From: Arthrobacter crusticola
Lineage (GTDB): Bacteria > Actinomycetota > Actinomycetes > Actinomycetales > Micrococcaceae
DNA length: 64,000 nucleotides
Assembly (NCBI RefSeq): GCF_004357995.1
Contig: NZ_SMTK01000003.1
Coordinates: forward strand, 186,001-250,000
Direction: 5' to 3'
The translations under genes and the position numbers were made by a program. The notes beneath the pieces were generated by a model that saw only the letters and a program-made list of their open reading frames with translations, was not told the origin of the DNA and made no database searches. Positions 40,987-50,763 of the stretch are shown one piece after another. Numbering within the stretch: position 1 is the stretch's first letter; each line of letters opens with the position of its first letter.

Positions 40987-41316
40987 GATCAGGTCGAGGA
41001 AGCCAGGCTGGACCGCCTTTTCCAGGCGTTCGCCGATGCCACCCGCCGCGACATCCTCTCGCGGATCATCACGGGGGAGTACTCGGTGTCCGGGCTGGCC
41101 GCCCACTACGCCATGAGTTTTGCCGCAGTGCAGAAGCATGTCGCGGTGTTGGAGCGTGCCTCCCTCGTCACGAAGGAGAAGCGCGGAAGGGAGCAGATCG
41201 TGCGGCCTGATTTCGAGGGTGTGCAGAAGGCGCGGCGGCTGCTCGAAGAGTACGAGCTGGTCTGGCGGCAGCGTGTGGACCGGATCGCTGACATTCTCGC
41301 TGAGGAAAAGGAGTAG
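40978..41316 (+). CDS. ArsR-family transcriptional regulator
   Basis: 112 residues. Winged helix: LDRLFQAFADATRRDILSRIITGEYSVSGLAAHYAMSFAAVQKHVAVLERASLVTKEKRGREQIVRP. There are no cysteine pairs of metal sensors (CxC), so this is the metal-independent subgroup that is commonly paired with an AHSA1/SRPBCC protein. The start is leaderless after TAAGTT, with the palindromic operator over the start codon, implying autorepression. Confidence 0.92.
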   Translation: MVVDQVEEARLDRLFQAFADATRRDILSRIITGEYSVSGLAAHYAMSFAAVQKHVAVLERASLVTKEKRGREQIVRPDFEGVQKARRLLEEYELVWRQRVDRIADILAEEKE

Positions 41317-41320
41317 TCCC

Positions 41321-41818
41321 ATGACATTCATCTCTTCGCATCAGGACCCGGAGGCCCTCAGCCTCACCTTCATCGCCGAATTCGATGCCGGCGTCGAACG
41401 GGTATGGCAGGTCTGGGAGGACCCGCGCCAGCTCGAGCGCTGGTGGGGTCCGCCGACCTATCCCGCAACCTTCCAGCGGCATGAGTTTGTGCCCGGAGGG
41501 TCCGCCAGCTACTACATGACCAGTCCTGAGGGCGAGAAGTTTCACGGCTGGTGGAAGATCACGGCCATCGACGCACCCCGCCGCCTTGAGTACGACGACG
41601 GATTCGCCGACGAAAACGGTGTGCCGGACGACAAGATGGGGGCCACCCATAGCGTCATGACCCTCGAGGCCGTCGACGGCCGCACCCGGATGACCACGGT
41701 GACCGTTTTCGAGAGTGCCGAGCAGCTGCAGCAGATGCTGGAGATGGGCATGGAGGAAGGGGTTCGGGAGGGGATGGGTCAGATCGACGCCCTGCTGGCC
41801 GAGCCCGCACGCGCCTGA
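41321..41818 (+). CDS. SRPBCC/AHSA1-domain protein
   Basis: 165 residues from ATG at 41321 (AAAAGGAG seven bases upstream); a longer frame upstream overlaps arsR. The START-like fold opens with FIAEFDAGVERVWQVWEDPRQLERWWGPPTYPATF and ends in EGVREGMGQIDALL. Such proteins bind hydrophobic ligands. Translated from the ArsR operon with 4 bp between genes; the ligand may also be the ArsR signal. Confidence 0.9.
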   Translation: MTFISSHQDPEALSLTFIAEFDAGVERVWQVWEDPRQLERWWGPPTYPATFQRHEFVPGGSASYYMTSPEGEKFHGWWKITAIDAPRRLEYDDGFADENGVPDDKMGATHSVMTLEAVDGRTRMTTVTVFESAEQLQQMLEMGMEEGVREGMGQIDALLAEPARA

Positions 41819-41881
41819 GCGGGGGTCTCCCGGTCGGCCCCGGCCGGCCGGGAGGCGGCGCGGAATGCAGGCGCCGAAGCC

Positions 41882-42574
41882 CTAGACCATCCCGGACGGG
41901 CGGATGCTCAGCGTCTCGATGGTCGCCTCCCGGGAGGCATCGGCGGCGAGCCGCACGGCCTTGGCCACCTGGGCCGGCTGGATCCAGGCCTCGGGGGAGT
42001 ACTTTTTGCCCTCGAGCCGGTGCAGTTCCTCCTGCATGTCGGTGGCCACCCGGCCCGGGTGGATCGAACTGACCCGCACCCCGTGCCGGCGCTCCTCCTC
42101 CCGGAGTGCGTCGGTGAACGCGCGCAGTGCGAACTTGGTGCCGCTGTAGGCCGCCGACCCTGCCCCCGAGGTGTAGCCGGAGCCCGAATTGATGGCGATC
42201 ACCTGGCCGCGCGAAGCGCGCAGGGCCGGAAGAAGGCGCCGGGTGAGGCCCACCACGGCGAAGAGGTTGACCGCGAAGCTTTCCTGCCACGCGTCGTCGG
42301 GCAGATCCGCGATGGCGCCAACCCGCAGGACGCCTGCCGAGTGCACGAGCAGGTCGAGCCGCCCGACCGCCGCGCAGGCCCGCTCCACCTCCGCTGGATG
42401 CTGAAGGTCCGCGGCGAAGACGCCGGCGGAGGGAAAGCCGGCGGCCATTTCTGTGAGGGTGCCGGAGTCACGACCGCCCAGCAGGACGTGGTGGGTGGGA
42501 GCGAGCTCGGCGGCGATGGCACGGCCGATGCCGCGGGAGGCACCCGTGACGAGGGCGACGGGGAGTTCGGTCAT
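41882..42574 (-). CDS. Short-chain dehydrogenase/reductase
   Basis: 230 residues from ATG at 42574. NADPH site VTGASRGIG (about 9-17), NSGSGYTSGAGSAAYSGTKFAL with catalytic S and YxxxK. LLVHSAGVLR replaces the usual NNAG motif. Substrate unknown; small regulatory or detoxifying reductase is likely. The C-terminus REATIETLSIRPSG matches the short SDRs common in Arthrobacter. Convergent with the AHSA1 gene. Confidence 0.88.
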   Translation of the reverse strand: MTELPVALVTGASRGIGRAIAAELAPTHHVLLGGRDSGTLTEMAAGFPSAGVFAADLQHPAEVERACAAVGRLDLLVHSAGVLRVGAIADLPDDAWQESFAVNLFAVVGLTRRLLPALRASRGQVIAINSGSGYTSGAGSAAYSGTKFALRAFTDALREEERRHGVRVSSIHPGRVATDMQEELHRLEGKKYSPEAWIQPAQVAKAVRLAADASREATIETLSIRPSGMV

Positions 42575-42679
42575 GAAGCCACAATAACAATCCGGCGCCA
42601 ACCTGCCGGACGCCGGATCCTTCTCTCCCGGCCGGGGCTACCATAATTGCACCTATTCCGCAACCTTGGATGGTATGCA

Positions 42680-43234
42680 ATGAAAAATCTCAAGAAGAAA
42701 TCGTCCTCCGCGCTTGCAGTTTTTGCACTCGCGGCGGGGCTGGGGATCGGAGCTCCTGGGCCGGCGTCGGCTGCCAACTGCGGCATCACCTGGGGTTCGC
42801 TGCCCCGGACGGCCGCTGCGCAACCGACGGCGCCGATCACCAATGTGCGTGCCGGTCGGCACACGTGCTTTGACCGGATGGTGATTGACCTGCGGGGGGA
42901 GCGGGTCGGCTACGACATCCGCTATGCCCGGAGTGTCCATGCGCCCGGGTCCGGTGCGCGCGTACCGCTCCGCGGTGCGGCGGACCTCTCGATCCGCGTC
43001 AAGGCTCCCGCCTATAACGCCCGCGGGCAGGCGACCTACCGGCCAGCCAACCGCAGTGACGTGGTGAGCACGGCCGGGTACAGCACCTTCCGGCAGATCG
43101 CCTACGCAGGCAGCTTTGAAGGCGAGACCACCTTCGGGCTGGGCGTGCGCGCCCGGCTTCCCTACCGCGTGTTTGCACTTGACACGCCGGGGACCGGCTC
43201 GCGGCTCGTGGTCGACGTGGCCCACCGGTGGTAG
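42680..43234 (+). CDS. Secreted AMIN-like domain protein
   Basis: 184 residues from ATG at 42680. Signal peptide (1-32: KNLKKKSS, hydrophobic AVFALAAGLGIGA, cleavage near PASAA). The mature protein has CGITWGSLPRTA and CFDRMVIDLRG (paired cysteines), then VRARLPYRVFAL and GSRLVVDVAHRW, typical of the AMIN-like domain found in secreted actinobacterial proteins. Function unknown; probably extracellular and possibly wall-associated. A hairpin terminator follows at 43291-43327. Confidence 0.8.
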   Translation: MKNLKKKSSSALAVFALAAGLGIGAPGPASAANCGITWGSLPRTAAAQPTAPITNVRAGRHTCFDRMVIDLRGERVGYDIRYARSVHAPGSGARVPLRGAADLSIRVKAPAYNARGQATYRPANRSDVVSTAGYSTFRQIAYAGSFEGETTFGLGVRARLPYRVFALDTPGTGSRLVVDVAHRW

Positions 43235-43290
43235 CCCCGAGGTGCGGCCGGGGCCGATGACCGGCCCCCGGCCACACCCGCGCATCCAAC

Positions 43291-43327
43291 GGAACCCGCA
43301 GCGGTGCACTTCACCCCTGCGGGTTCC
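43291..43327 (+). terminator. Hairpin after the AMIN-like gene
   Basis: GGAACCCGCAG (43291-43301) and CTGCGGGTTCC (43317-43327) form a perfect 11-bp stem with a 15-base loop. Confidence 0.65.
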
Positions 43328-43427
43328 GCCATGTTTCCGGCCCGGGTGAGGGTCGCGCATCGGGCGCAGTCCTCGACCTGCCTCCCAGCCATTGCCGGCC
43401 GGCCCGCCGGCGCGGCACCATCGGGAC

Positions 43428-43766
43428 ATGGCCAAATACCTCATCTCCTTTCCGAGCGAAGCCATGGTGGTCAGCGCCGAGGAACTCCCGGTCGTCTCCG
43501 CCGAATCCCACGCCGTGATCCAGGAGGCGAAGGATGCCGGGGTCTACGTCTTCGGCGGGGGGATCAACGAGCAGGTCGATCCCGTACTGGTCTCCGCCGA
43601 CGGCTCGGTGGGCACAGAACTCTATCCGGGTTCTCAGCTCACGGGCGGGTTCCTCGTGCTCGACCTGCCGGCGCGCGGGGACGCGCTCGAGTGGGCCAGG
43701 AAGATCGCGGTGGCCTGCCGTTGCCCGCAGGAGCTCCGCGAGTTCGGGTATGACCCGGAGAGCTGA
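43428..43766 (+). CDS. YCII-related protein
   Basis: 112 residues from ATG at 43428. Beta-alpha repeat with KYLISFPSEAMVV, AGVYVFGGGINEQVDPVLVSADGS and GGFLVLDLPARGDALEWARKIAVAC, the pattern of YCII/DGPF dimeric proteins. Members are small ferredoxin-like-fold proteins of mostly unknown function. It lies convergent with the ABC-F gene. Confidence 0.8.
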   Translation: MAKYLISFPSEAMVVSAEELPVVSAESHAVIQEAKDAGVYVFGGGINEQVDPVLVSADGSVGTELYPGSQLTGGFLVLDLPARGDALEWARKIAVACRCPQELREFGYDPES

Positions 43767-43800
43767 CCGAACCCGCGTTCGGAGGTATCTCGGGTCCGGC

Positions 43801-45444
<1,644 letters not shown>

Positions 45445-45506
45445 GGTTCAAGTCTAGGAGGCCCGCCGTCGCGGGCCCGCCGGGCCGGCGGAATACCGCG
45501 CCCGGC

Positions 45507-45512
45507 TAGGAT
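45507..45512 (+). promoter_or_regulatory. -10 element of the ATP-grasp gene
   Basis: TAGGAT, 36 bp upstream of the ATG; GGGAGGA (45540s) is the ribosome site. The -35 is unclear. Confidence 0.35.
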
Positions 45513-45548
45513 GGGCGCAACCCGATCACCCACGCTGCGGGAGGACCC

Positions 45549-46523
45549 ATGAAGACCATCTATGCGCTCCACGAGAACCCGGACTGGTTTCCGCCCTTTG
45601 CGCGGGCGTTCGAGCAGGAGGGCGTCGAGGTGGTGGAGTGGGTGCTCACCGATGGGGTGCTCGACCTGGACGGCGTGCCGCCCGAGGGGATCTTCTGGTC
45701 CCGGATCAGCGCCTCGGCCCACACCCGCGGCCACGGCCTGTCAAAGGACTACGCCCGCGCGGTGCTGTCCTGGCTCGAGGCCTCGGGCCGCCGCACGGTC
45801 AACGGGCGGCGGGTGCTCGAGCTGGAGATGAGCAAGGTGGACCAGCTGACGGCGCTTCGGGCCGCCGGGATCGACACTCCCCGGACGGTGGCGGCCATCG
45901 GGCGCCAGCGCATCGTCGAAGCGGCGGCGACGTTCGAGGCGCCGTTCATCCTCAAACACAACCAGGGCGGCAAGGGCCTGGGGGTGCGGAAGTTCGACTC
46001 GCACGCGGAACTGGCCGACTACGTGGCGTCCCCGGATTTCGAGGACCCCCAGGACGGCATCACCCTGGTGCAGGAATTCCTGCAGGCCGCCGGGCCCTTC
46101 ATCACCCGCGTCGAGCTCGTCGGCGGGCGCTTTATCTATGCGATCAAGGCCGACACCGCGCGCGGGGGATTTCAGCTCTGCCCCGCCGACGCCTGCGCCA
46201 TCGACCCGGTGACGGGCCGGCCGGTCATGCCGCCGGGGGCCACCATCGCGCCGGAACCCGGCCAGCAGCTGTTCTCCCGAAGGGAGGGGTTCGACTCCCC
46301 GATCATCGCCGCGTACTCGGACTTCGCCCGGCGCAACCACCTCGAGGTGTGCGGCATCGAGTTCATCGAGACCGTCGACGGCAGGGTGGTGACCTACGAC
46401 GTCAACACGAACACCAACTACAACGCCGTGGTGGAGGCCGGGGCGCCGCTGTCGGCTCCGCGGGAGCTCGTCCGCTACCTCGCCCGGCTCGCCGACCCGG
46501 ACAGGCAGCCGGCACCGGCCTAG
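45549..46523 (+). CDS. ATP-grasp ligase (RimK-like)
   Basis: 324 residues. N-terminal pre-grasp domain (1-110: GIFWSRISASAHTRGHGL), ATP-grasp core with FILKHNQGGKGLGVRKFDS (glycine-rich phosphate loop), ITLVQEFL, VGGRFIYAIKA and the metal-binding end VCGIEFIETVDGRVVTYDVNTNTNYN. It should join a carboxylate to an amine with ATP. RimK and D-Ala-D-Ala ligase relatives are possible; the substrates are unknown. The next gene is a ChaB protein 34 bp downstream. Confidence 0.85.
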   Translation: MKTIYALHENPDWFPPFARAFEQEGVEVVEWVLTDGVLDLDGVPPEGIFWSRISASAHTRGHGLSKDYARAVLSWLEASGRRTVNGRRVLELEMSKVDQLTALRAAGIDTPRTVAAIGRQRIVEAAATFEAPFILKHNQGGKGLGVRKFDSHAELADYVASPDFEDPQDGITLVQEFLQAAGPFITRVELVGGRFIYAIKADTARGGFQLCPADACAIDPVTGRPVMPPGATIAPEPGQQLFSRREGFDSPIIAAYSDFARRNHLEVCGIEFIETVDGRVVTYDVNTNTNYNAVVEAGAPLSAPRELVRYLARLADPDRQPAPA

Positions 46524-46556
46524 GATTAAGGCACGCACCCGGAGGAGGGGACACCG

Positions 46557-46988
46557 ATGGCAGGAGACAAGGGAAAGCGCAGGGTCACGAAGGACGAGCT
46601 GCCCAGCACGCTGCAGCGCTCGGGCGGCGCCGCCCAGGCCACGTTCGCCCGGACGCTGGAGTCAGCCGAGGAACAGTACGGCGACGGTGAGCGGGCGCAC
46701 CGCACCGCGTTCGCGGCGCTGAAGCACACCCACGAGAAAGTGGGCGATCACTGGGAGCCGAAGGAGAAGAACGGCCCCTCCGATGCCCGGGCCGAAGGCG
46801 GCGCCGGCTCCTCCCGCGACACGGCCGGCGGGGTCGACGCGAACGCCTCCAAGGCCCACCTCTACGACCTGGCGAAACGGCTCGGCGTGCCGGGCCGGTC
46901 GAGGATGACCAAGAGCGAACTCGTCGAGGCGCTGCAGAAGGCAAACGACGCCTCCACCCGCAGGGCCCGGGAGTCCGAGGCGCGCTGA
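46557..46988 (+). CDS. ChaB family protein with Rho-N domain
   Basis: 143 residues. The first half (about 11-68) is ChaB-like: DELPSTLQRSGGAAQATFARTLESAEEQYGDGERAHRTAFAALKHTHEKVGDHWEPK. A glycine-rich linker leads to a Rho N-terminal/SAP-like helix pair (about 98-130: KAHLYDLAKRLGVPGRSRMTKSELVEALQKAN). ChaB was named from a cation transport regulator; its role is unsettled. The Rho-N part suggests nucleic-acid binding. GGAGGGG precedes the ATG. Confidence 0.83.
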   Translation: MAGDKGKRRVTKDELPSTLQRSGGAAQATFARTLESAEEQYGDGERAHRTAFAALKHTHEKVGDHWEPKEKNGPSDARAEGGAGSSRDTAGGVDANASKAHLYDLAKRLGVPGRSRMTKSELVEALQKANDASTRRARESEAR

Positions 46989-47027
46989 CGGCGCGCTGAC
47001 CGGGGGCCGGGCCGCCCGCGGCGGACG

Positions 47028-47333
47028 CTACAGCCCGTAATAGTCGCCCAGCAGCCGTTCCTCCTCGGCGGACAGTTCCTTGTCGCCGGCCACGTCGGGG
47101 GCGTCGCTGATTTTGTCCCGGGTCCACCCGAGGTGGAGGTCGCCTCCCTCGAAGCGCGAGCCGGCCAGCGGAACGAAGTGCTCCCGGGTGTTCAGCAGGC
47201 CCAGCGAGACGGTGACCCAGCCCGGCGCTCCCGAGGACTTCTCAAGGTGGACCTCATTGACGGCACCGAGTTTGGTCCCCTCGCTGTCCCACGCCGTCGC
47301 GTCCTGCAGTTCGTTGATATCAAGCTGGGCCAT
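47028..47333 (-). CDS. PRC-barrel domain protein
   Basis: 101 residues from ATG at 47333 (GGAG upstream). A beta-rich segment AWDSEGTKLGAVNEVHLEKSSGAPGWVTVSLGLL is the PRC-barrel pattern seen in ribosome maturation and photosynthetic reaction-centre H proteins, followed by an acidic tail DKELSAEEERLLGDYYGL. Stand-alone versions are common in actinobacteria; function unknown. Confidence 0.78.
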   Translation of the reverse strand: MAQLDINELQDATAWDSEGTKLGAVNEVHLEKSSGAPGWVTVSLGLLNTREHFVPLAGSRFEGGDLHLGWTRDKISDAPDVAGDKELSAEEERLLGDYYGL

Positions 47334-47369
47334 GGCTGCTCCGTTCGTTTTTACCATTTCAGCCCAGAT

Positions 47370-47399
47370 CGCCGGGATGGGCAATGGTCCGTCCCGGCG
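47370..47399 (-). terminator. Hairpin after the siderophore-binding protein gene
   Basis: CGCCGGGATGG (47370-47380) and CCGTCCCGGCG (47389-47399) form a stem with one mismatch. Confidence 0.5.
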
Positions 47400-47410
47400 C
47401 CCTCCGGCGG

Positions 47411-48460
47411 CTATCCGGCGTTGTCCACCGCATCGCCCAGCAGCGGCAGGAACTTCTCCACAGCCCAGGGCAGGCTCAGGGGGCTCGCCGCGGAGATCGA
47501 CAGGGTGAGGGTGTTGTCGCTGTCGGCCACGAGCGCCCCCGACCTGACGGCCGGAATCTGGCCGAGCAGCGGGTCGGTGGCAATGGCGTCCTTCGTGGCT
47601 TCGTCCGGCACCCAGGTAACAAAGACATCGGATTCGAGTTCGTTGGCCCGCTCGGCCGACCAGGGGATGAAGAATTCGTCGGAGCCCTCCGCGGCACTGC
47701 TGATAACCTCGGCCTCCTTCATGCCCAGCGAGGACAGGAACCGGGGGCGGTTGTCGCTGGCCGTATAGAGGCTGACCGGCTCCGCGCCGGCGGGGTCGAG
47801 GGTGCCGTAGATGAAGCTCTTTCCCTCAAGCTGCGGGTACTCCGCTGCAGCATCGTCGATGGCCTTCTCGGTGTCGGCGACAAGGTCCTCGGCCTGCTCG
47901 GAGAGGCCGAGCGCCTCTCCCACGAGGCGGGTCGAGTCCTGCCACGCCGTGCCGTAGGCGGTCTCGGGGTAGGCAATGACCGGGGCGATATCGCTGAGCG
48001 TGTCGTAGTCCTCCTGCGACAGCCCGGAGTAGGCGGCGAGGATGACGTCCGGGTCGGTTGCCGCGATGTCATCGAAGGGCAGGCCGTCGGTCTCCGAGTA
48101 CTGGACGGGGGCGTCCTCGCTGCCGATCGGGGCACCGAGCTCCTCAAGCTTCGCGTCCTTCCACGGGGTCGAACCCTTGTCGTTCCCGCCGTAGGTGTCG
48201 GTGGGCATGCCCACCGGAACGACTCCAAGGGCGAGGGAGACGTCGGCGTTCACCCAGGAGACCGTCGCCACCCGCTCGGGCTTTTCCTCAAGGACGGTCT
48301 CGCCGAGGGCATGCTCGATGGTGACGGGGAAGGCATCCGCCGCTCCTGCCTCATTCCCGCCGGACCCGGCCGACTTTTCCGAGGCGGGGCCGGTGGAGCA
48401 GGCCGAGACGGACAGGACGGCAGCGGCCGCCAGGAGGGCGCGCGTGCGGAGGGGGGCCAT
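47411..48460 (-). CDS. Iron-siderophore ABC transporter binding lipoprotein
   Basis: 349 residues. Signal peptide with lipobox VSAC (C21). The mature protein is FecB/FepB-like: VTIEHALGETVLEEKPERVATVSWVNADVSLALGVVPVG, DVILAAYSGLSQEDYDTLSDIAPVIAYPETAYG, SLGMKEAEVISS. It binds a ferric siderophore outside the membrane. AAGGAG lies 4 bp before the ATG and an IdeR box (48514-48532) lies upstream, so it is iron-repressed. The permeases and ATPase of a siderophore system lie 7.7 kb away (56148-60184), on another operon with its own box. Confidence 0.93.
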   Translation of the reverse strand: MAPLRTRALLAAAAVLSVSACSTGPASEKSAGSGGNEAGAADAFPVTIEHALGETVLEEKPERVATVSWVNADVSLALGVVPVGMPTDTYGGNDKGSTPWKDAKLEELGAPIGSEDAPVQYSETDGLPFDDIAATDPDVILAAYSGLSQEDYDTLSDIAPVIAYPETAYGTAWQDSTRLVGEALGLSEQAEDLVADTEKAIDDAAAEYPQLEGKSFIYGTLDPAGAEPVSLYTASDNRPRFLSSLGMKEAEVISSAAEGSDEFFIPWSAERANELESDVFVTWVPDEATKDAIATDPLLGQIPAVRSGALVADSDNTLTLSISAASPLSLPWAVEKFLPLLGDAVDNAG

Positions 48461-48513
48461 GGGGCTCCTTGACTTCTGGGTGACCCTTCGGGGTCTTTCG
48501 ATCAGGACAGAAG

Positions 48514-48532
48514 TAAGGCTAGCCTAAGCTAA
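48514..48532 (-). promoter_or_regulatory. IdeR/DtxR iron box
   Basis: Minus strand TTAGCTTAGGCTAGCCTTA matches the consensus TTAGGTTAGGCTAACCTAA at 16 of 19 positions. It lies 54 bp upstream of the binding-protein ATG. Confidence 0.85.
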
Positions 48533-48592
48533 GCGCCCTGCGAAAACGCTCCGATGTGAAACCGTCGGCGCCGGGATGGACTTTAGTAACCG

Positions 48593-48823
48593 TCAGAACA
48601 GGTCGATGATGTAGCCAACGAAAAACAGAAGGAACAGCAGGACGATTACTCCGGTGACGGCAAGCCAGGCGCGCGAGAAACCCTTCGAGGGCCCGGACTC
48701 GCCGTGGCCCTGCTGTGCGGAGGTGCTCGCCTCGCCGGGGGGAGTCTCCCCCGGGGGGACCCCGCCGCCGGGCTCCAGTCCGGTGAGGTTGTCGTCCTTC
48801 GGGTCGGGATTCGCTGCGGACAT
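48593..48823 (-). CDS. Small membrane protein, DUF6480-like
   Basis: 76 residues from ATG at 48823 (GGAGG six bases upstream). A hydrophilic N-terminus rich in Pro/Gly (GLEPGGGVPPGETPPGE) ends in one transmembrane helix (AWLAVTGVIVLLFLLFFVGYIIDLF). This layout matches the DUF6480 proteins of actinobacteria. Function unknown. Confidence 0.7.
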   Translation of the reverse strand: MSAANPDPKDDNLTGLEPGGGVPPGETPPGEASTSAQQGHGESGPSKGFSRAWLAVTGVIVLLFLLFFVGYIIDLF

Positions 48824-48898
48824 CTTTTTCCTCCGGTTTGACCAGCGGATGGTGGGCATCCTTAGCCTACCCCGATAAAGGTAAGTCTGCTTAGGATT

Positions 48899-49171
48899 TC
48901 AGCCGGCGGGCTGTACCGGTTCCTCCACACGCTCCTTCTGCGCCTCCCGCTTCGGTGTCCATGACATGGTGATATTGACGCCGTCGTGCGTTTCCTTGAC
49001 GAAAAGATGAAGGTCCTCGCCTAGGAGGGCTTCGTGCTCGAAGTCGTCTCCGGCCTCCCGTGCCATATCGCCCAGGCGGCAGATCGCCACGGCCATGGCG
49101 CGGCCCCAGTCCTGGGGGTGCTTGCTCGTCGATTCCTCGGTGGCTGTGAATTTTCTGCCGGTCGTGTTCAT
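48899..49171 (-). CDS. Small soluble hypothetical protein
   Basis: 90 residues with GGGAGA close to the ATG. Charged; contains DLHLFVKETHDGVNITMSW. No domain recognised. It precedes the DUF6480-like gene on the same strand (75 bp). The region 48871-48893 has a partial IdeR-like half-site. Confidence 0.55.
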   Translation of the reverse strand: MNTTGRKFTATEESTSKHPQDWGRAMAVAICRLGDMAREAGDDFEHEALLGEDLHLFVKETHDGVNITMSWTPKREAQKERVEEPVQPAG

Positions 49172-49288
49172 GTCTCTCCCTGATCCGGAGGTGGAGAACG
49201 GGCCTTCCCTCAGATGGAAAGCGTTTCCATTTTATCAGCGGGTCCGTCCGGGCGGCAGGAAACCGTCCGGTTGCGAAAAGTCCGGGTT

Positions 49289-50659
49289 TCAGGACCGCAG
49301 CGCCGCGCGGGCGGCGTGGCCGATCACGGCACTGTAGGTGGGATAGGCGAACTTGACCCGCGCGAGGGTTGCGAGGTCGGTGCCGGCGGCCATCGCCGCG
49401 GCCACCGCCTGGATGACCTCCACGGCGTTTTCCCCGACGGAGTGGGCGCCGAGGATAAGCTCCCGGTGCCGGTCGGTCACCAGCTTGAGGAAGCCCTGTT
49501 CGCGGTCGTCGATGATGGGGCGTTCCACCGCCGCATAGGGCAGCACGACGGCGTGGCATTGGGAGTCGCGGGCCCGGGCCTGGGCCTCGGTGAGGCCGAC
49601 GCCCGCGTAGTCGGGGTCGGTGAATCCGCCCTCGGGCAGGAGGTGATGCGGGGTGGTGCGGTTGGCCCCCAGCACCGCGTTCTCTGCGGCGGTCTCTCCC
49701 TCGAACACGGCCGCCTGCACGAGCATGCTTGAACCGTTGGCATCACCGGCAACAAAGATATGCGGCACGTTGGAGCGGAGGTAGTCATCGACCGGCACGG
49801 CGGTGCGGGTCGACTCGACGGAGGCGGCCTCGAGGTTCAGCCCGTCGAGGTTCGCCGGCCACCCCGCAGCCATCACCACGGCCTCCACGGAGATCTCTTC
49901 AGGCTGTCCGCCGCTGCGCCAGGACAACCGCAGCGCACCCTCCGACGGTCGGATCGCGTCGATCCCGTCGATGCCGGTCTCGACCCGGACGCCCCGTGAG
50001 ATGAAACCTTCGGTGACCCCCGCCGAGACGTCGGCGTCCTCGGTCATCAGGATCCGCGGGGCGACATCGAGGAGCAGCACCTGCGATCCAAGGGCATGAA
50101 AGATCGTGGTGAGCTGGGCGCCGGTATGGCCCCCGCCGATCACCGCGACCGATGCCGGAAGCTCCGGCATGGACAGCACCTCATGGGGCAGGACCGCCGC
50201 CTCGGCCCCCGGGATGGGAAGGCGCCGCGCACTGCCCCCGATGCACAAAATGATCGACCGGGCGCTGACCGATCGGTCTCCGACGGAGACCGTGTGCTCG
50301 CCGGTGAAGGAAGCATCCCCCGCGAGCAGGTCGATACCGAGCCGGTCGATGAGCGCAGGGTACCCCTTGGCGGTGAGGACCCGCTCAACAGTGGAGCGGA
50401 CCCGGTCGACCGTGGTGGGCCAGTCAACCTGCGGTTCAGCGACGACGATGCCGTAGTCGTGGGCGGTACGGACCTCGCGGAACAGTCGGGCCGTCTTGGC
50501 CAGGACACGGGTGGGAACGCAGCCGGAATTCACGCAGGTTCCGCCCAGGGCCGAGCGCTCAACCACCGCCGTGCGCGCCCCCAGCTCGGCGGCGCGCACA
50601 GCGGCGGCCATACCCGCCGGCCCCGCTCCAATGACGAGCACGTCGTAGGTGTAGTCCAT
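49289..50659 (-). CDS. Lpd-like FAD-dependent NAD(P) oxidoreductase
   Basis: 456 residues from ATG at 50659 (AGGGAG upstream). FAD site DVLVIGAGPAGMAAAVRAAELG; CxxxxC in GGTCVNSGCVPTRVL; NAD site VAVIGGGHTGAQL; FAD2 FVAGDANG. The end is KFAYPTYSAVIGHAARAAL, so the catalytic His-Glu dyad of dihydrolipoamide dehydrogenase is absent. Such proteins act as quinone or related reductases in relatives. It is unlinked to any 2-oxoacid dehydrogenase. Divergent from a CPBP-type membrane protein. Confidence 0.85.
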   Translation of the reverse strand: MDYTYDVLVIGAGPAGMAAAVRAAELGARTAVVERSALGGTCVNSGCVPTRVLAKTARLFREVRTAHDYGIVVAEPQVDWPTTVDRVRSTVERVLTAKGYPALIDRLGIDLLAGDASFTGEHTVSVGDRSVSARSIILCIGGSARRLPIPGAEAAVLPHEVLSMPELPASVAVIGGGHTGAQLTTIFHALGSQVLLLDVAPRILMTEDADVSAGVTEGFISRGVRVETGIDGIDAIRPSEGALRLSWRSGGQPEEISVEAVVMAAGWPANLDGLNLEAASVESTRTAVPVDDYLRSNVPHIFVAGDANGSSMLVQAAVFEGETAAENAVLGANRTTPHHLLPEGGFTDPDYAGVGLTEAQARARDSQCHAVVLPYAAVERPIIDDREQGFLKLVTDRHRELILGAHSVGENAVEVIQAVAAAMAAGTDLATLARVKFAYPTYSAVIGHAARAALRS

Positions 50660-50763
50660 GGAGCGCTCCCTGGGGTGGACGGCAGATGTTCCGCCATCCT
50701 GTCGCGGATTCCCCCGCACCTCAAGGCCATGACTCCCGCGGCCGCCGGGAGTACGCTCGTTGT

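Noticed and set aside
48871-48893. Possible third IdeR box
   Set aside because: Only one half (GGTAAG/CTTACC) resembles the consensus; the other half is poor.
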